NCBI RefSeq assembly: GCF_029257255.1
Contig: NZ_JARICI010000070.1
Location: 1-42,245, forward strand
DNA length: 42,245 nt
Direction: 5' to 3'
Source of the DNA: Sporosarcina sp.
GTDB lineage: Bacteria; Bacillota; Bacilli; Bacillales_A; Planococcaceae
Part shown: one piece after another, positions 26,042 through 34,308 of the stretch
Numbering within the stretch: the stretch's first letter is position 1
Layout of the letters: every line of letters starts with the position of its first letter
Notes under the pieces: model-generated
The model's input: the letters and a program-made list of their open reading frames with translations, nothing else
Told to the model about the DNA's origin: nothing
The model's database searches: none
Program-made: the position numbers and the translations under genes

Positions 26042-28306
26042 ATGTATGTAGCGATTCCGATAGCCATTTCTGCCTTTGCAGCGGAAATCTCGGAATCGCT
26101 TTTATTACTTAATCTGTTAGTCCTCATTCCTTTCCTCTTTTTGCGAAAAGACTATGTGCATCTTGTGTTAACAGGGGTCATCGTCTGTTTCTCTTTTATG
26201 TATTTCTCTAAAACGACTCCTGTTTTATCAGATACTGCTTCTGCAGTACACTTTCAATGGAACGATCAAGTGAAAATAGACGGTGGCAAAATAAAAGGTT
26301 TTGCCCGGCTTTCTGACGGAACAAAAGTCTATATGATGTATGCACTTCAATCGGAACATGAAAAAAAGAAATTCCAGTCAGTGAATCTGGCAGCCTATCA
26401 ATTTACAGCAGATACTGAGCGGAAGGAAATGGAGCCTGCAGCGCACAGCTATGCATTTGATATGGCACGCTATTTACGTATGAACGGGGCAGCAGGGATC
26501 ATGGAAGTGACGGCACTTCATTCAGGCCAAGAAGTTTTAACAATCCGTAGCCGTTTATCAAACTACCGATACGAATTAAAACAGCATATTTCAGAGTGTT
26601 TTCCTGAATCACTTGTGACAGAAGCGGAAGCCCTGTTAATTGGCGACCGTTCCGGCATGGACAGGGAGCTTCAGAAACAGTATCAGACGCTTGGTATCAC
26701 GCATTTATTCGCAATTTCAGGTCTGCATGTCGGGCTGTTGACATTTTTTATTCGAACGATACTTTTGCGTGCGGGTTTTCGTAGGGAATGGGTAACGTAT
26801 TTCCTTCTGGGCTTTCTGCCGATCTATGCGTGTGTTGCTGGTGGAGCGCCGTCTGTCTGGCGTGCCGTCTCTGTAACGATGATTCTGCTACTCGCTGTCT
26901 CCGGCAAACTTCGACTGAGACTGGATGATGCACTTGCGTTGAGTGCTGCCTGTTTCATCGTTCTGCAACCGCATATCGTCTTTCAGCCAGGTTTTCAGCT
27001 GTCTTATCTGGCAGCTTTTTCATTGCTGTATTCTTCCGCGATTCTTCAGCAGGCAAAAAATGGCCTGCATGTATCATTTTTGGTGACAGTGATTACACAA
27101 GTGGCACTGTATCCAGTTTTGCTCTATCACTTCTATGAACTGTCTCTGTCCTCCTTTGCTGTCAATCTTCTCTACGTTCCTCTGTATTCAGTATTCATTC
27201 TGCCTGCGAATCTGTTGTTGCTTGCGTGCAGTTTCCTTATACCGCCTGCTGCCCGGCTGTTATTCAATTTTTATGAGCCGGTCCGCGCCGCTATAGGTAG
27301 CTTTACGTCCTGGCTGGCTTCTTTTCCCTATCAGATGTGGACGCCCGGTCAGCCGGACGGTTTCGGGAGCGCATTAGCTGTTGCGGGAATCTTACTCTTT
27401 TTAGTCAGTGTGGAAAGAAAGAAGTCGGTTACGTTTGGTCTTGTCTGCTTGCTTCTTCCAGCCGTATTTATAGAGGTCAAACCTATGTTTCATCGTGATG
27501 TGATCATTTCGTATCTAGATGTCGGTCAAGGGGACAGCACAGTCATTGAGCTGCCTTTTCGTAAGGCGGTCTATGTAATTGATACAGGCGGGGTCGTGCA
27601 CTTCGGTGAAAAGAATTGGAAGACACCTGAAAAACCATTTGAAGTCGGACGTAATATCGTCGTTCCTTATCTGAAGGCGAAAGGAATAACGAAAATAGAC
27701 CGCCTGATTATCACGCATGCTGATCTGGACCATATGGAAGGAGCGGATGAAGTATTGGAAGAATTAAAAGTAAGGGAAATCCATATGCCTCCGGGGAGCG
27801 AGCAGGAAAACACGATGAAGGATGTGCTGCGGCTGGCGGATGAGCAAGAGATTGCTGTAAAGCTGGTCAGTGAAGGTGTCAATTGGCGGGTTGCTGCATA
27901 TGATTTTCTATATGTAGCTCCGGGTGAAAGAGCATACGAGGGAAATGACAGTTCATTGGTAATGCTGATGAAAGCAGGAGACTGGACGTTTATCTTTCCC
28001 GGAGATCTTGAAACGGATGGAGAAAAGCGGTTGCTGAGCAGTTATAGAGGAACAGATTTCGGTCGAGTAATTTTAAAAGCAGGACATCACGGCAGCAAGA
28101 CGTCGAGTACAGAGCCATTTGTTCGTCATTTAATGCCTGAGCTTGCTATTATTTCTGCGGGACGCAACAGCCGTTACGGCCATCCGCACGCTGAAGTGAC
28201 GGATCGTTTTAAAGCTTACGGTATACCATATTTGACGACGGCAGAAAAGGGAACTATAGAAATTCGCGTACAAAAGAATTCTTATTCAGTAAAGTCTTCG
28301 CGCTAA
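26042..28306 (+). CDS. comEC: Competence DNA channel protein ComEC/Rec2
   Basis: This 754-residue inner-membrane protein carries single-stranded DNA into the cell. The N-terminal membrane segments and extracellular OB-like DUF4131 region lie at about 1-170, followed by the Competence multi-span domain (about 190-460; LLIGDRSGMDRELQKQYQTL, HLFAISGLHVGL). A C-terminal metallo-beta-lactamase-like domain (about 490-754) contains YLDVGQGDSTVIELP, THADLDHMEG and KAGHHGSKTSS. The start ATG 26042 has no good ribosome binding site and lies 17 bases after comEB. The frame is open back to 25976 without an ATG, GTG or TTG, so coupling to comEB is likely. Confidence 0.95.
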   Translation: MYVAIPIAISAFAAEISESLLLLNLLVLIPFLFLRKDYVHLVLTGVIVCFSFMYFSKTTPVLSDTASAVHFQWNDQVKIDGGKIKGFARLSDGTKVYMMYALQSEHEKKKFQSVNLAAYQFTADTERKEMEPAAHSYAFDMARYLRMNGAAGIMEVTALHSGQEVLTIRSRLSNYRYELKQHISECFPESLVTEAEALLIGDRSGMDRELQKQYQTLGITHLFAISGLHVGLLTFFIRTILLRAGFRREWVTYFLLGFLPIYACVAGGAPSVWRAVSVTMILLLAVSGKLRLRLDDALALSAACFIVLQPHIVFQPGFQLSYLAAFSLLYSSAILQQAKNGLHVSFLVTVITQVALYPVLLYHFYELSLSSFAVNLLYVPLYSVFILPANLLLLACSFLIPPAARLLFNFYEPVRAAIGSFTSWLASFPYQMWTPGQPDGFGSALAVAGILLFLVSVERKKSVTFGLVCLLLPAVFIEVKPMFHRDVIISYLDVGQGDSTVIELPFRKAVYVIDTGGVVHFGEKNWKTPEKPFEVGRNIVVPYLKAKGITKIDRLIITHADLDHMEGADEVLEELKVREIHMPPGSEQENTMKDVLRLADEQEIAVKLVSEGVNWRVAAYDFLYVAPGERAYEGNDSSLVMLMKAGDWTFIFPGDLETDGEKRLLSSYRGTDFGRVILKAGHHGSKTSSTEPFVRHLMPELAIISAGRNSRYGHPHAEVTDRFKAYGIPYLTTAEKGTIEIRVQKNSYSVKSSR

Positions 28307-28318
28307 AACCTGAAAAAC

Positions 28319-28359
28319 AAATAGACACAGCCGCATGTTTACGGCTGTGTCTATTTTAT
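28319..28359. terminator. Bidirectional terminator between comEC and yqzM
   Basis: A perfect 15-bp stem pairs 28319-28333 with 28342-28356 around an 8-base loop. T-rich sequence lies downstream on both strands, and the genes converge here. Confidence 0.93.
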
Positions 28360-28369
28360 CCGATAATAA

Positions 28370-28504
28370 TTAGCGGGCGACGAAATCGATAATCGTAGCA
28401 ACAACAAAAATTGCAGAAAAACCGATAAACGAAACGATAAAGCCGATGCCTGAATCAATCGCGTCATTGCGTTTTGATTGTACATCATGTTCAAATTCAT
28501 TCAT
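28370..28504 (-). CDS. yqzM: YqzM family small membrane protein
   Basis: This 44-residue ORF runs from ATG (28502-28504, reverse) to TAA (28370-28372, reverse). It begins MNEFEHDVQSKRNDAIDSG, nearly the same as the B. subtilis YqzM N-terminus, and then has one membrane helix (about 21-42). GGAGG precedes the start (28513-28517, reverse). The function is unknown. Its position between comEC and holA on the opposite strand is conserved. Confidence 0.9.
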   Translation of the reverse strand: MNEFEHDVQSKRNDAIDSGIGFIVSFIGFSAIFVVATIIDFVAR

Positions 28505-28649
28505 TGCTACACCTCCTAATTCCATACTAAGTATAGATGAAAGTGAAATAAAAATCCATAAAAAATGCAGTTTAATGGACGGGCAATGAACGATGACACA
28601 ATTTGTTCAAAAAGTAGGTCGTTTCACAAGCCGTTTGTAGCCGAAATGC

Positions 28650-28811
28650 TTAATAATATTTATCTTTCTCTGCCTTTTCCCGATGGTTCGGCGTCATCGG
28701 TTGCTGTTTTGGCTGCAAGTGGTCGAGCTCCGCGAGTTCCAATGAAATTTCTTCTTTTTCATTGGACTTTATTCCGGAGCCTTTTGCAGCGACTTTTTTA
28801 TTTCGATTCAT
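28650..28811 (-). CDS. Unrecognised 53-residue charged small protein
   Basis: An ORF of 53 codons starts at ATG (28809-28811, reverse) behind a near-perfect ribosome binding site (AAAGGAGG, 7 bases upstream) and ends at TAA (28650-28652, reverse). The product begins MNRNKKVAAKGSG, has an acidic middle (NEKEEISLELAELDHLQ), a Gln/Pro patch (KQQPMTP) and a charged end (REKAEKDKYY). It is hydrophilic and probably disordered or helical, with no membrane segment or cysteines. I do not recognise a family. The plus-strand frame at 28565-28837 is its antisense shadow. It lies between yqzM and holA, where small sporulation-linked proteins would not be surprising. Confidence 0.7.
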   Translation of the reverse strand: MNRNKKVAAKGSGIKSNEKEEISLELAELDHLQPKQQPMTPNHREKAEKDKYY

Positions 28812-28886
28812 CTATAAAAACCTCCTTTATTGATTAGTGTGTTGATTCCTGAGCAATTCATGTATCAGCAGCAGAGGTTTTTACGA

Positions 28887-28892
28887 TATACT
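28887..28892 (+). promoter_or_regulatory. -10 element of the holA promoter
   Basis: TATACT at 28887-28892 lies 24 bases before the holA start. No convincing -35 hexamer is present at 16-18 bases. Confidence 0.35.
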
Positions 28893-28915
28893 AATGCATA
28901 GTTGAGGTGAAAAAC

Positions 28916-29923
28916 ATGGTGACGAAAATTTGGAAAGAAATTGAAAAGGGCGATGTGCAGTCAGTCTATTTATTGACGGGCACAGAGCAGCATTTGATAG
29001 ATGAGACAGTAAAACGGCTGATACGTGCAGTGCCAGGAATGACTTCTTCAGAGGTCAATCGCTTCGATTTAGAAGAATTGCCGGTGCAGACGGTGCTCGA
29101 AGTAGCGGATGAATTGCCTTTTCTGGTAGATCATAAGCTGATCGTTGCAAAAAATTGTACGTTTTTGAAAGCAACGGACAGTTCAAAGGAAAAGCAGCCG
29201 CATCAACTGGAACTGCTGGAAAAGTGGCTGGAAAATCCGTCACCTACTTCAACGGTTGTATTTGTGGCGCCTTATGAAAAATTGGATGCACGCAAAAAGA
29301 TAACCAAAATAATGAAGAAGTATGCGGTCGTTGTAGAAGCTGTGGCACTTCAGGGTCAAGACATGACGACTTGGATCATGCAGCAGGCCAGAGATAAAGG
29401 AGTGACGATCGATAAGAAGGAAGCTGCGTTCTTGATTGAAATGGCTGGCTCCGATTTGCTGACGCTGTCAACAGAAGTGGAAAAGTTAGCGGGATATTTG
29501 TCGTATTCCGGAACGGTAACAGAGGATATTATTGAACAGCTTGTGCCAAGAACACCAGAAATGGATGTATTTCGTCTGACGGATTCATTCGTCAACAATC
29601 GTAAAGCTGAATCGCTGGCTGTTTATCATGATTTGCTTCGCAACGGTGAAGAACCGATTATGCTGGCTTCGTTAATTGCGAGTCAAGTTAGGCTCATGAT
29701 TCATGTAGTGAATCTGCGAAAAAAGGGATATCAGCAGCAGCAAATCGCCACGACTCTACATATTCATCCGTATCGTGTGAAATTGATGATGCAAAGAAGC
29801 CTGCCAGCGTTGCCGATTTTAATGAAAGCACTGGATGATCTGGCGACGATTGATCTGCTGCTGAAAACGATGAGCGGCAATCGACAGCGGCGCCTGGAGT
29901 TATTTTTGATGAATGGTTTGTAG
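28916..29923 (+). CDS. holA: DNA polymerase III delta subunit HolA (YqeN)
   Basis: This 335-residue clamp-loader delta subunit opens the beta clamp. It has the AAA+ fold without a functional Walker A, as expected for delta. VYLLTGTEQHLIDETV is at about 17-32, FDLEELPVQTVLEVADELPFL and VVFVAPYEKLDARKKITK lie in the middle, and the C-terminal collar domain has SLIASQVRLMIHVVNLRKKGY and HPYRVKLMMQ. GTG 28907 overlaps the ribosome binding site GAGGTG, so ATG 28916 is chosen. It is a single-gene unit with a terminator shared with rpsT. Confidence 0.93.
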   Translation: MVTKIWKEIEKGDVQSVYLLTGTEQHLIDETVKRLIRAVPGMTSSEVNRFDLEELPVQTVLEVADELPFLVDHKLIVAKNCTFLKATDSSKEKQPHQLELLEKWLENPSPTSTVVFVAPYEKLDARKKITKIMKKYAVVVEAVALQGQDMTTWIMQQARDKGVTIDKKEAAFLIEMAGSDLLTLSTEVEKLAGYLSYSGTVTEDIIEQLVPRTPEMDVFRLTDSFVNNRKAESLAVYHDLLRNGEEPIMLASLIASQVRLMIHVVNLRKKGYQQQQIATTLHIHPYRVKLMMQRSLPALPILMKALDDLATIDLLLKTMSGNRQRRLELFLMNGL

Positions 29924-29943
29924 GATATATCGTAAATAATATA

Positions 29944-29980
29944 AAAAAAGACTGCCATCATAAGAGTGGCAGTCTTTTTT
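29944..29980. terminator. Bidirectional terminator between holA and rpsT
   Basis: A perfect 14-bp repeat pairs 29944-29957 with 29967-29980, with A- and T-runs at the outer ends. It lies between convergent genes, and the rpsT stop is four bases away. Confidence 0.95.
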
Positions 29981-29983
29981 ATT

Positions 29984-30235
29984 TTATTGAGCTTTTTTAG
30001 TTAAGCGTGATTTTTGACGAGCTGCAGTGTTTTTATGGATAAGACCTTTACGGGCAGCAGTATCCACTTTTTTCACAGCATCCTTCAAAAGCGCTTGTGC
30101 GTTTTCATCATTGCTGATAAGAGCAGCGTCCGCTTTACGGATTGCTGTACGCATAGCAGCTTTCACATGTGAGTTTTGCACGTTAGCCGCGTCACTTTGT
30201 TTCACGCGTTTAATTGCACCTTTAATGTTTGGCAT
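29984..30235 (-). CDS. rpsT: 30S ribosomal protein S20 (bS20)
   Basis: This 83-residue basic helical protein binds 16S rRNA in the small subunit. It begins MPNIKGAIKRVKQSD and has NSHVKAAMRTAIRKAD, VDTAARKGLIHKNTAARQKSRL, as in bS20. The frame extends three residues upstream (to 30244), but GGAGGTG and the family start support ATG at 30233-30235. It is a monocistronic minus-strand gene with its own promoter. Confidence 0.97.
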   Translation of the reverse strand: MPNIKGAIKRVKQSDAANVQNSHVKAAMRTAIRKADAALISNDENAQALLKDAVKKVDTAARKGLIHKNTAARQKSRLTKKAQ

Positions 30236-30310
30236 TTCATTCACCTCCAGCTTTCAGGTAAGGCAAGAGTATTTCCACTATCATCCGGACATCTCTTTAC
30301 AACAAGCATA

Positions 30311-30339
30311 ATTTTAACAAAGCTTATGGGAGAATGCAA
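30311..30339 (-). promoter_or_regulatory. SigA promoter of rpsT
   Basis: On the minus strand TTGCAT (30334-30339) is followed after 17 bases by TAAAAT (30311-30316), with TG one base before the -10 (extended -10). The leader to the rpsT start is about 70 bases. Confidence 0.75.
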
Positions 30340-30381
30340 GAAAAAAAGGTAAAGTATATCGGCTTTACAGCAATCTGTTTC

Positions 30382-30411
30382 GGAATAATCACCGCTTTTT
30401 TGCACAAGCTT
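30382..30411 (+). promoter_or_regulatory. Low-confidence SigG/SigF-type promoter of gpr
   Basis: GGAATA (30382-30387), 17 bases, then CAAGCTT (30405-30411) partly fits the forespore consensus. B. subtilis gpr is forespore-expressed. The -10 match is only partial. Confidence 0.3.
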
Positions 30412-30430
30412 TACTTAAGAGGTGAATACC

Positions 30431-31468
30431 ATGGCGGAAATTAATTATTATCGGTCTGATTTAATTGATGAAAGTGATGAATTTGTCAGGCATCAGGGAG
30501 CCGATGAAGAAAAGAAACTAAAGCAAATGGCGGGTATATCTGTAGAAGAACAGACGATTGGCAGAATCAAAGCGACGACTGTTAAAGTTACAGCAGAAGG
30601 CGAGGAAGAGATCGGAAAAGCGAAAGGTACATACATTACGCTTACTGTCCCGACACTCGCGGTTCATGAAACAGATGAATTGGCAAAGCTTTGTGACACA
30701 GTCGTTGAAAAAATGGATCATTTGTTAAAAGAACGGTTGAATGGCAAATTAGATAAAATGCTTTTTATCGGTCTTGGCAATCCGGATATCACGCCAGACG
30801 CGGTAGGTCCTGTGACGATGGGATTTGTGAAAGAAATTATACCGGACTATTATGTGGAAGATGAAAGTGGGATCTTGGTCTATGCACCGGGCGTGACAAT
30901 TCAGACAGGGCTTGAGACAGCATCATTCGTTAAGGCAATTGTAGAAGAAGCAAAACCTGATGTCTTGATTGTTGTCGACGCATTGGCTGCCAGAAGCAGT
31001 ACACGACTGTGCCGAACAGTCCAATTAACAGATACAGGAATCCATCCTGGCTCGGGCGTCGGGAACAGCAGGAAGGAGTTGTCTGAAAAAAGCCTCGGTA
31101 TACCTGTTATCGCAATCGGTGTGCCTACCGTAGTAGACGGCCCTGTACTTGTTGCAGACGCGATTGATACGATGTTCGGCTATATAGCAGCGAAAATAGA
31201 AGAGGAAGGAATGCCGTCAGCTAAATTGGCTACTCCACGTTTTGCACAGCGCTCAACGAAGGATGCGGACCGTACTGCGTTGGCTCCAATCTTCGGTGAC
31301 TGGTCTTCCTGGTCGCATGAGGAACGAATTCAGTTATTTGAAGAAGTCCTGACCCAACAAGAATTATCGACGTTTATCTCACCGAAGGAAATTGATTCGT
31401 GGGTGGCACAATATGCATCATGCCTTTCATATTCTTTATTGAATTGGATTAGAAAAGTCAAAGTGTAA
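30431..31468 (+). CDS. gpr: Germination protease GPR (peptidase A25)
   Basis: This 345-residue protease cleaves small acid-soluble spore proteins when spores germinate. It is made as a zymogen; the short propeptide is in the first 15 or so residues (MAEINYYRSDLIDES). Family features are LFIGLGNPDITPDAVGP, YAPGVTIQTGLETASF, VLIVVDALAARSSTRLCRTVQLTDTGIHPGSGVGN and GVPTVVDGPV. GTG 30422 coincides with the ribosome binding site AGAGGTG, so ATG 30431 is the likely start. It pairs with spoIIP downstream, as in B. subtilis. Confidence 0.96.
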   Translation: MAEINYYRSDLIDESDEFVRHQGADEEKKLKQMAGISVEEQTIGRIKATTVKVTAEGEEEIGKAKGTYITLTVPTLAVHETDELAKLCDTVVEKMDHLLKERLNGKLDKMLFIGLGNPDITPDAVGPVTMGFVKEIIPDYYVEDESGILVYAPGVTIQTGLETASFVKAIVEEAKPDVLIVVDALAARSSTRLCRTVQLTDTGIHPGSGVGNSRKELSEKSLGIPVIAIGVPTVVDGPVLVADAIDTMFGYIAAKIEEEGMPSAKLATPRFAQRSTKDADRTALAPIFGDWSSWSHEERIQLFEEVLTQQELSTFISPKEIDSWVAQYASCLSYSLLNWIRKVKV

Positions 31469-31524
31469 TTCAGTCATGGCCCTTTTTCCTTCTGCATACA
31501 GTGGAAGATAGAGGAGGGAGCATC

Positions 31525-32325
31525 ATGAAAAAAACTTTGCAAATCTGGATGAGCATCATATTCCTACTATTCATCTTCCCCGTCGTTCTACAGTTCCTGC
31601 CTAAAGAACCGACAATTCCACCTGCCTTCTCATTGAAGGAACCAAGCAAGATTGTCTATGCGTCGAATATTTTGGAAGAAGATATCGCGCCGAAAGTGGA
31701 AGGGAATGTGCTTATTTATACGACGCATTCCCATGAAGCATATGAACCGATTACGAAAGCAGCTGACGGAAAAATAGCGGCGTCTCACCATTCAGAAAAT
31801 ATTATGAAGGTTGGCAGTAAACTGAAAGACAATCTGAACGTTAATGGTGTCACAGCTGAACAACTCGATCTTGATATCGTTCGAGTAATGCAGCAGGAAA
31901 AAATCCCGTATCACCGTTCCTACGCAGCCATTCGTCCGTATGTGAAGGAAAAAGTAGAAAAGAAGTCTTATGATCTTGTGATTGATCTGCATCGAGATTC
32001 TTTAGGTCCTTCCAGAACGACGATTACCCATGAGAACCAACGCTATGCAAAAGTCGGATTTGTTGTGGGTAAAGAGCATCCTTTCTTCGAAAAGAACTTA
32101 GGCAAAGCCAAACAACTAAAAGATCAAATGGAACAGCGTGTGCCCGGAATCACAAGGGAAATTATTATTAAAGGCGGTCGTGGCGTTGATGGAAAATACA
32201 ATCAGGACCTCGATACGAGCATGATTTTAATTGAGCTTGGCGGTGTGGGGAATACGGAAACGGAGCTGAATCAGACTATTTCGGTCATTGGAGAATCCGT
32301 TTCTGCGTTACTGACTGTGCAATAA
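31525..32325 (+). CDS. spoIIP: Stage II sporulation protein P (SpoIIP), short form
   Basis: This 266-residue membrane-anchored peptidoglycan amidase/endopeptidase acts with SpoIID and SpoIIM in engulfment. An N-terminal hydrophobic segment (about 7-25) is a signal anchor. The catalytic domain follows, with YTTHSHEAY (65-73, zinc/catalytic histidines and Glu), VIDLHRDS (152-159, zinc histidine) and the closing ILIELGGVGNTETEL. B. subtilis SpoIIP is about 400 residues, so this one lacks most of the N-terminal linker region while keeping the catalytic core. GAGGAGGG at 31511-31518 supports ATG 31525 over GTG 31501. Confidence 0.92.
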   Translation: MKKTLQIWMSIIFLLFIFPVVLQFLPKEPTIPPAFSLKEPSKIVYASNILEEDIAPKVEGNVLIYTTHSHEAYEPITKAADGKIAASHHSENIMKVGSKLKDNLNVNGVTAEQLDLDIVRVMQQEKIPYHRSYAAIRPYVKEKVEKKSYDLVIDLHRDSLGPSRTTITHENQRYAKVGFVVGKEHPFFEKNLGKAKQLKDQMEQRVPGITREIIIKGGRGVDGKYNQDLDTSMILIELGGVGNTETELNQTISVIGESVSALLTVQ

Positions 32326-32336
32326 CCTCTCAAATA

Positions 32337-32365
32337 TTGAAGTCTGCAAGGTTCACTGCTATAAT
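32337..32365 (+). promoter_or_regulatory. SigA promoter of lepA
   Basis: TTGAAG (32337-32342), 17 bases, then TATAAT (32360-32365) with an extended -10 TG. It is 43 bases before lepA, just after spoIIP, so lepA is separated from sporulation control. Confidence 0.85.
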
Positions 32366-32408
32366 TCAATTAGTCTAAATAGGTTCGTAAACGTAGGAGT
32401 GAACAGGG

Positions 32409-34232
32409 ATGAATCAAGAGCAGAGAGCAGCACGTCAGAAGAACATACGGAATTTTTCTATCATCGCCCATATCGATCATGGGAAATCGACGTTAGCTGA
32501 TCGTATTTTGGAAAAAACTGAAACCGTAAGCAAACGTAATTTGAAATCACAAACATTGGATTCCATGGATTTGGAACGCGAGCGCGGCATTACTATTAAA
32601 CTGAATGCTGTCCAATTAACATACACCGCTAAAAATGGTGAAGATTATACGTTTCATTTAATTGATACACCGGGACACGTCGACTTTACGTATGAAGTAT
32701 CAAGAAGTCTCGCAGCATGTGAAGGCGCTATTCTGGTCGTCGACGCAGCTCAGGGGATCGAAGCTCAAACACTGGCAAACGTTTATCTGGCGCTGGATAA
32801 TGATTTGGAGATCCTGCCGGTAATCAATAAAATTGATCTTCCTGCTGCAGATCCTGAAAAGGTTAGACAAGAAGTGGAAGATGTCATCGGACTTGATGCA
32901 TCAGAAGCGGTTCTGGCTTCTGCCAAAGCGGGTATCGGTATCGAAGAAATTTTAGAGCAAATTGTTGAAAAAGTACCCGCCCCTGAAGGAGATCCGAATG
33001 CTCCTTTGAAAGCGCTGATATTTGACTCGCATTATGATCAGTATAAAGGCGTTATTGTTAATATACGAATTGTAGAAGGCAGGGTAAAACCTGGCGACAA
33101 AATTCGTATGATGGCAACAGGAAAAGAATTTGAAGTTCTTGAAACAGGTGTTTTTACCCCAACAATATCTATGCGTGATGAATTGACTGTAGGGGATGTT
33201 GGTTTCTTATCTGCGTCTATTAAAAACGTTGGAGATACGCGCGTCGGAGATACGGTGACAACAGTAGAAAACTCTGCAAGCGAGCCATTACCTGGTTATC
33301 GCCGCATGAATCCAATGGTTTTCTGCGGACTGTATCCGATTGACACATCAAAATACAATGATTTGCGTGAAGCGTTGGAGAAACTGGAACTGAATGATTC
33401 CGCTTTGGAATACGAAGCAGAGACATCTCAGGCCCTTGGTTTCGGCTATCGTTGTGGTTTCCTCGGTCTGTTGCATATGGAGATCATTCAAGAGCGGATC
33501 GAACGTGAATTTAAAATCGATTTAATTACAACAGCGCCAAGCGTAATTTATAAAGTGAATTTAACGGACGGTTCTACCATGAATGTTGATAACCCGTCTA
33601 TGATGCCGACTGCACAAAAAGTTGATTTTGTAGAAGAGCCTTATGTGAAAGCGTCTATCATGGTGCCTAACGACTATGTAGGGGCTGTTATGGAGTTATG
33701 TCAGCACAAACGCGGTGATTTCATTACAATGGATTATATGGACAGTACGCGTGTAAACGTTATTTATGAACTGCCACTCGCGGAAATCGTCTACGACTTC
33801 TTCGACCAGTTGAAGTCCGGTACAAAGGGCTATGCATCTCTTGACTACGAGCTGATTGGCTATAAACGTTCGAAACTCGTGAAAATGGATATCTTGCTGA
33901 ACGGCGAGCATGTCGATGCGTTAAGTTTCATTGTCCACAATGACTTCAGCTACGAGCGCGGAAAAGCAATCGTAGAAAAGTTAAAGTCTCTCATTCCGAG
34001 ACAGCAGTTTGAAGTGCCTGTACAGGCGGCCATCGGTCAAAAAATCGTGGCCCGTTCTACTATCAAGTCGATGGGTAAGAACGTTTTGGCTAAATGTTAC
34101 GGTGGAGATATTTCCCGTAAACGTAAACTTCTTGAGAAACAAAAAGAAGGAAAGAAAAAGATGAAACAAGTAGGATCGGTAGAAGTGCCTCAAGAGGCAT
34201 TCATGGCGGTTCTGAAGATGGATGAAGACTAA
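32409..34232 (+). CDS. lepA: Elongation factor 4 (LepA)
   Basis: This 607-residue translational GTPase is implicated in ribosome initiation/assembly and in handling stalled ribosomes. The GTPase domain has G1 AHIDHGKST (20-28), G2 around RGITIK, G3 DTPGHVDF and G4 NKID. EF-G-like domains follow, with the LepA-specific C-terminal domain containing [17 protein letters not shown], which reaches into the peptidyl-transferase region. ATG 32409 follows GTAGGAG at suitable distance. It ends at a terminator before hemW. Confidence 0.97.
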   Translation: MNQEQRAARQKNIRNFSIIAHIDHGKSTLADRILEKTETVSKRNLKSQTLDSMDLERERGITIKLNAVQLTYTAKNGEDYTFHLIDTPGHVDFTYEVSRSLAACEGAILVVDAAQGIEAQTLANVYLALDNDLEILPVINKIDLPAADPEKVRQEVEDVIGLDASEAVLASAKAGIGIEEILEQIVEKVPAPEGDPNAPLKALIFDSHYDQYKGVIVNIRIVEGRVKPGDKIRMMATGKEFEVLETGVFTPTISMRDELTVGDVGFLSASIKNVGDTRVGDTVTTVENSASEPLPGYRRMNPMVFCGLYPIDTSKYNDLREALEKLELNDSALEYEAETSQALGFGYRCGFLGLLHMEIIQERIEREFKIDLITTAPSVIYKVNLTDGSTMNVDNPSMMPTAQKVDFVEEPYVKASIMVPNDYVGAVMELCQHKRGDFITMDYMDSTRVNVIYELPLAEIVYDFFDQLKSGTKGYASLDYELIGYKRSKLVKMDILLNGEHVDALSFIVHNDFSYERGKAIVEKLKSLIPRQQFEVPVQAAIGQKIVARSTIKSMGKNVLAKCYGGDISRKRKLLEKQKEGKKKMKQVGSVEVPQEAFMAVLKMDED

Positions 34233-34244
34233 ACAGACAGTTGC

Positions 34245-34272
34245 AAAGAGGGCAAAAAAACGCCCTCTTTTT
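34245..34272 (+). terminator. Terminator of lepA
   Basis: AAAGAGGGC (34245-34253) pairs with GCCCTCTTT (34262-34270) around an A-rich loop, followed by TT. The T-run is short, so some read-through into hemW is possible. Confidence 0.8.
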
Positions 34273-34308
34273 GCTGTTTACATACTTAAATAAAAGGGAG
34301 TTACAAGC

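Noticed and set aside
28565..28837. 90-aa plus-strand ORF between yqzM and holA
   Set aside because: It is antisense to the 53-residue minus-strand gene, which has a much better ribosome binding site; no ribosome binding site precedes this frame.
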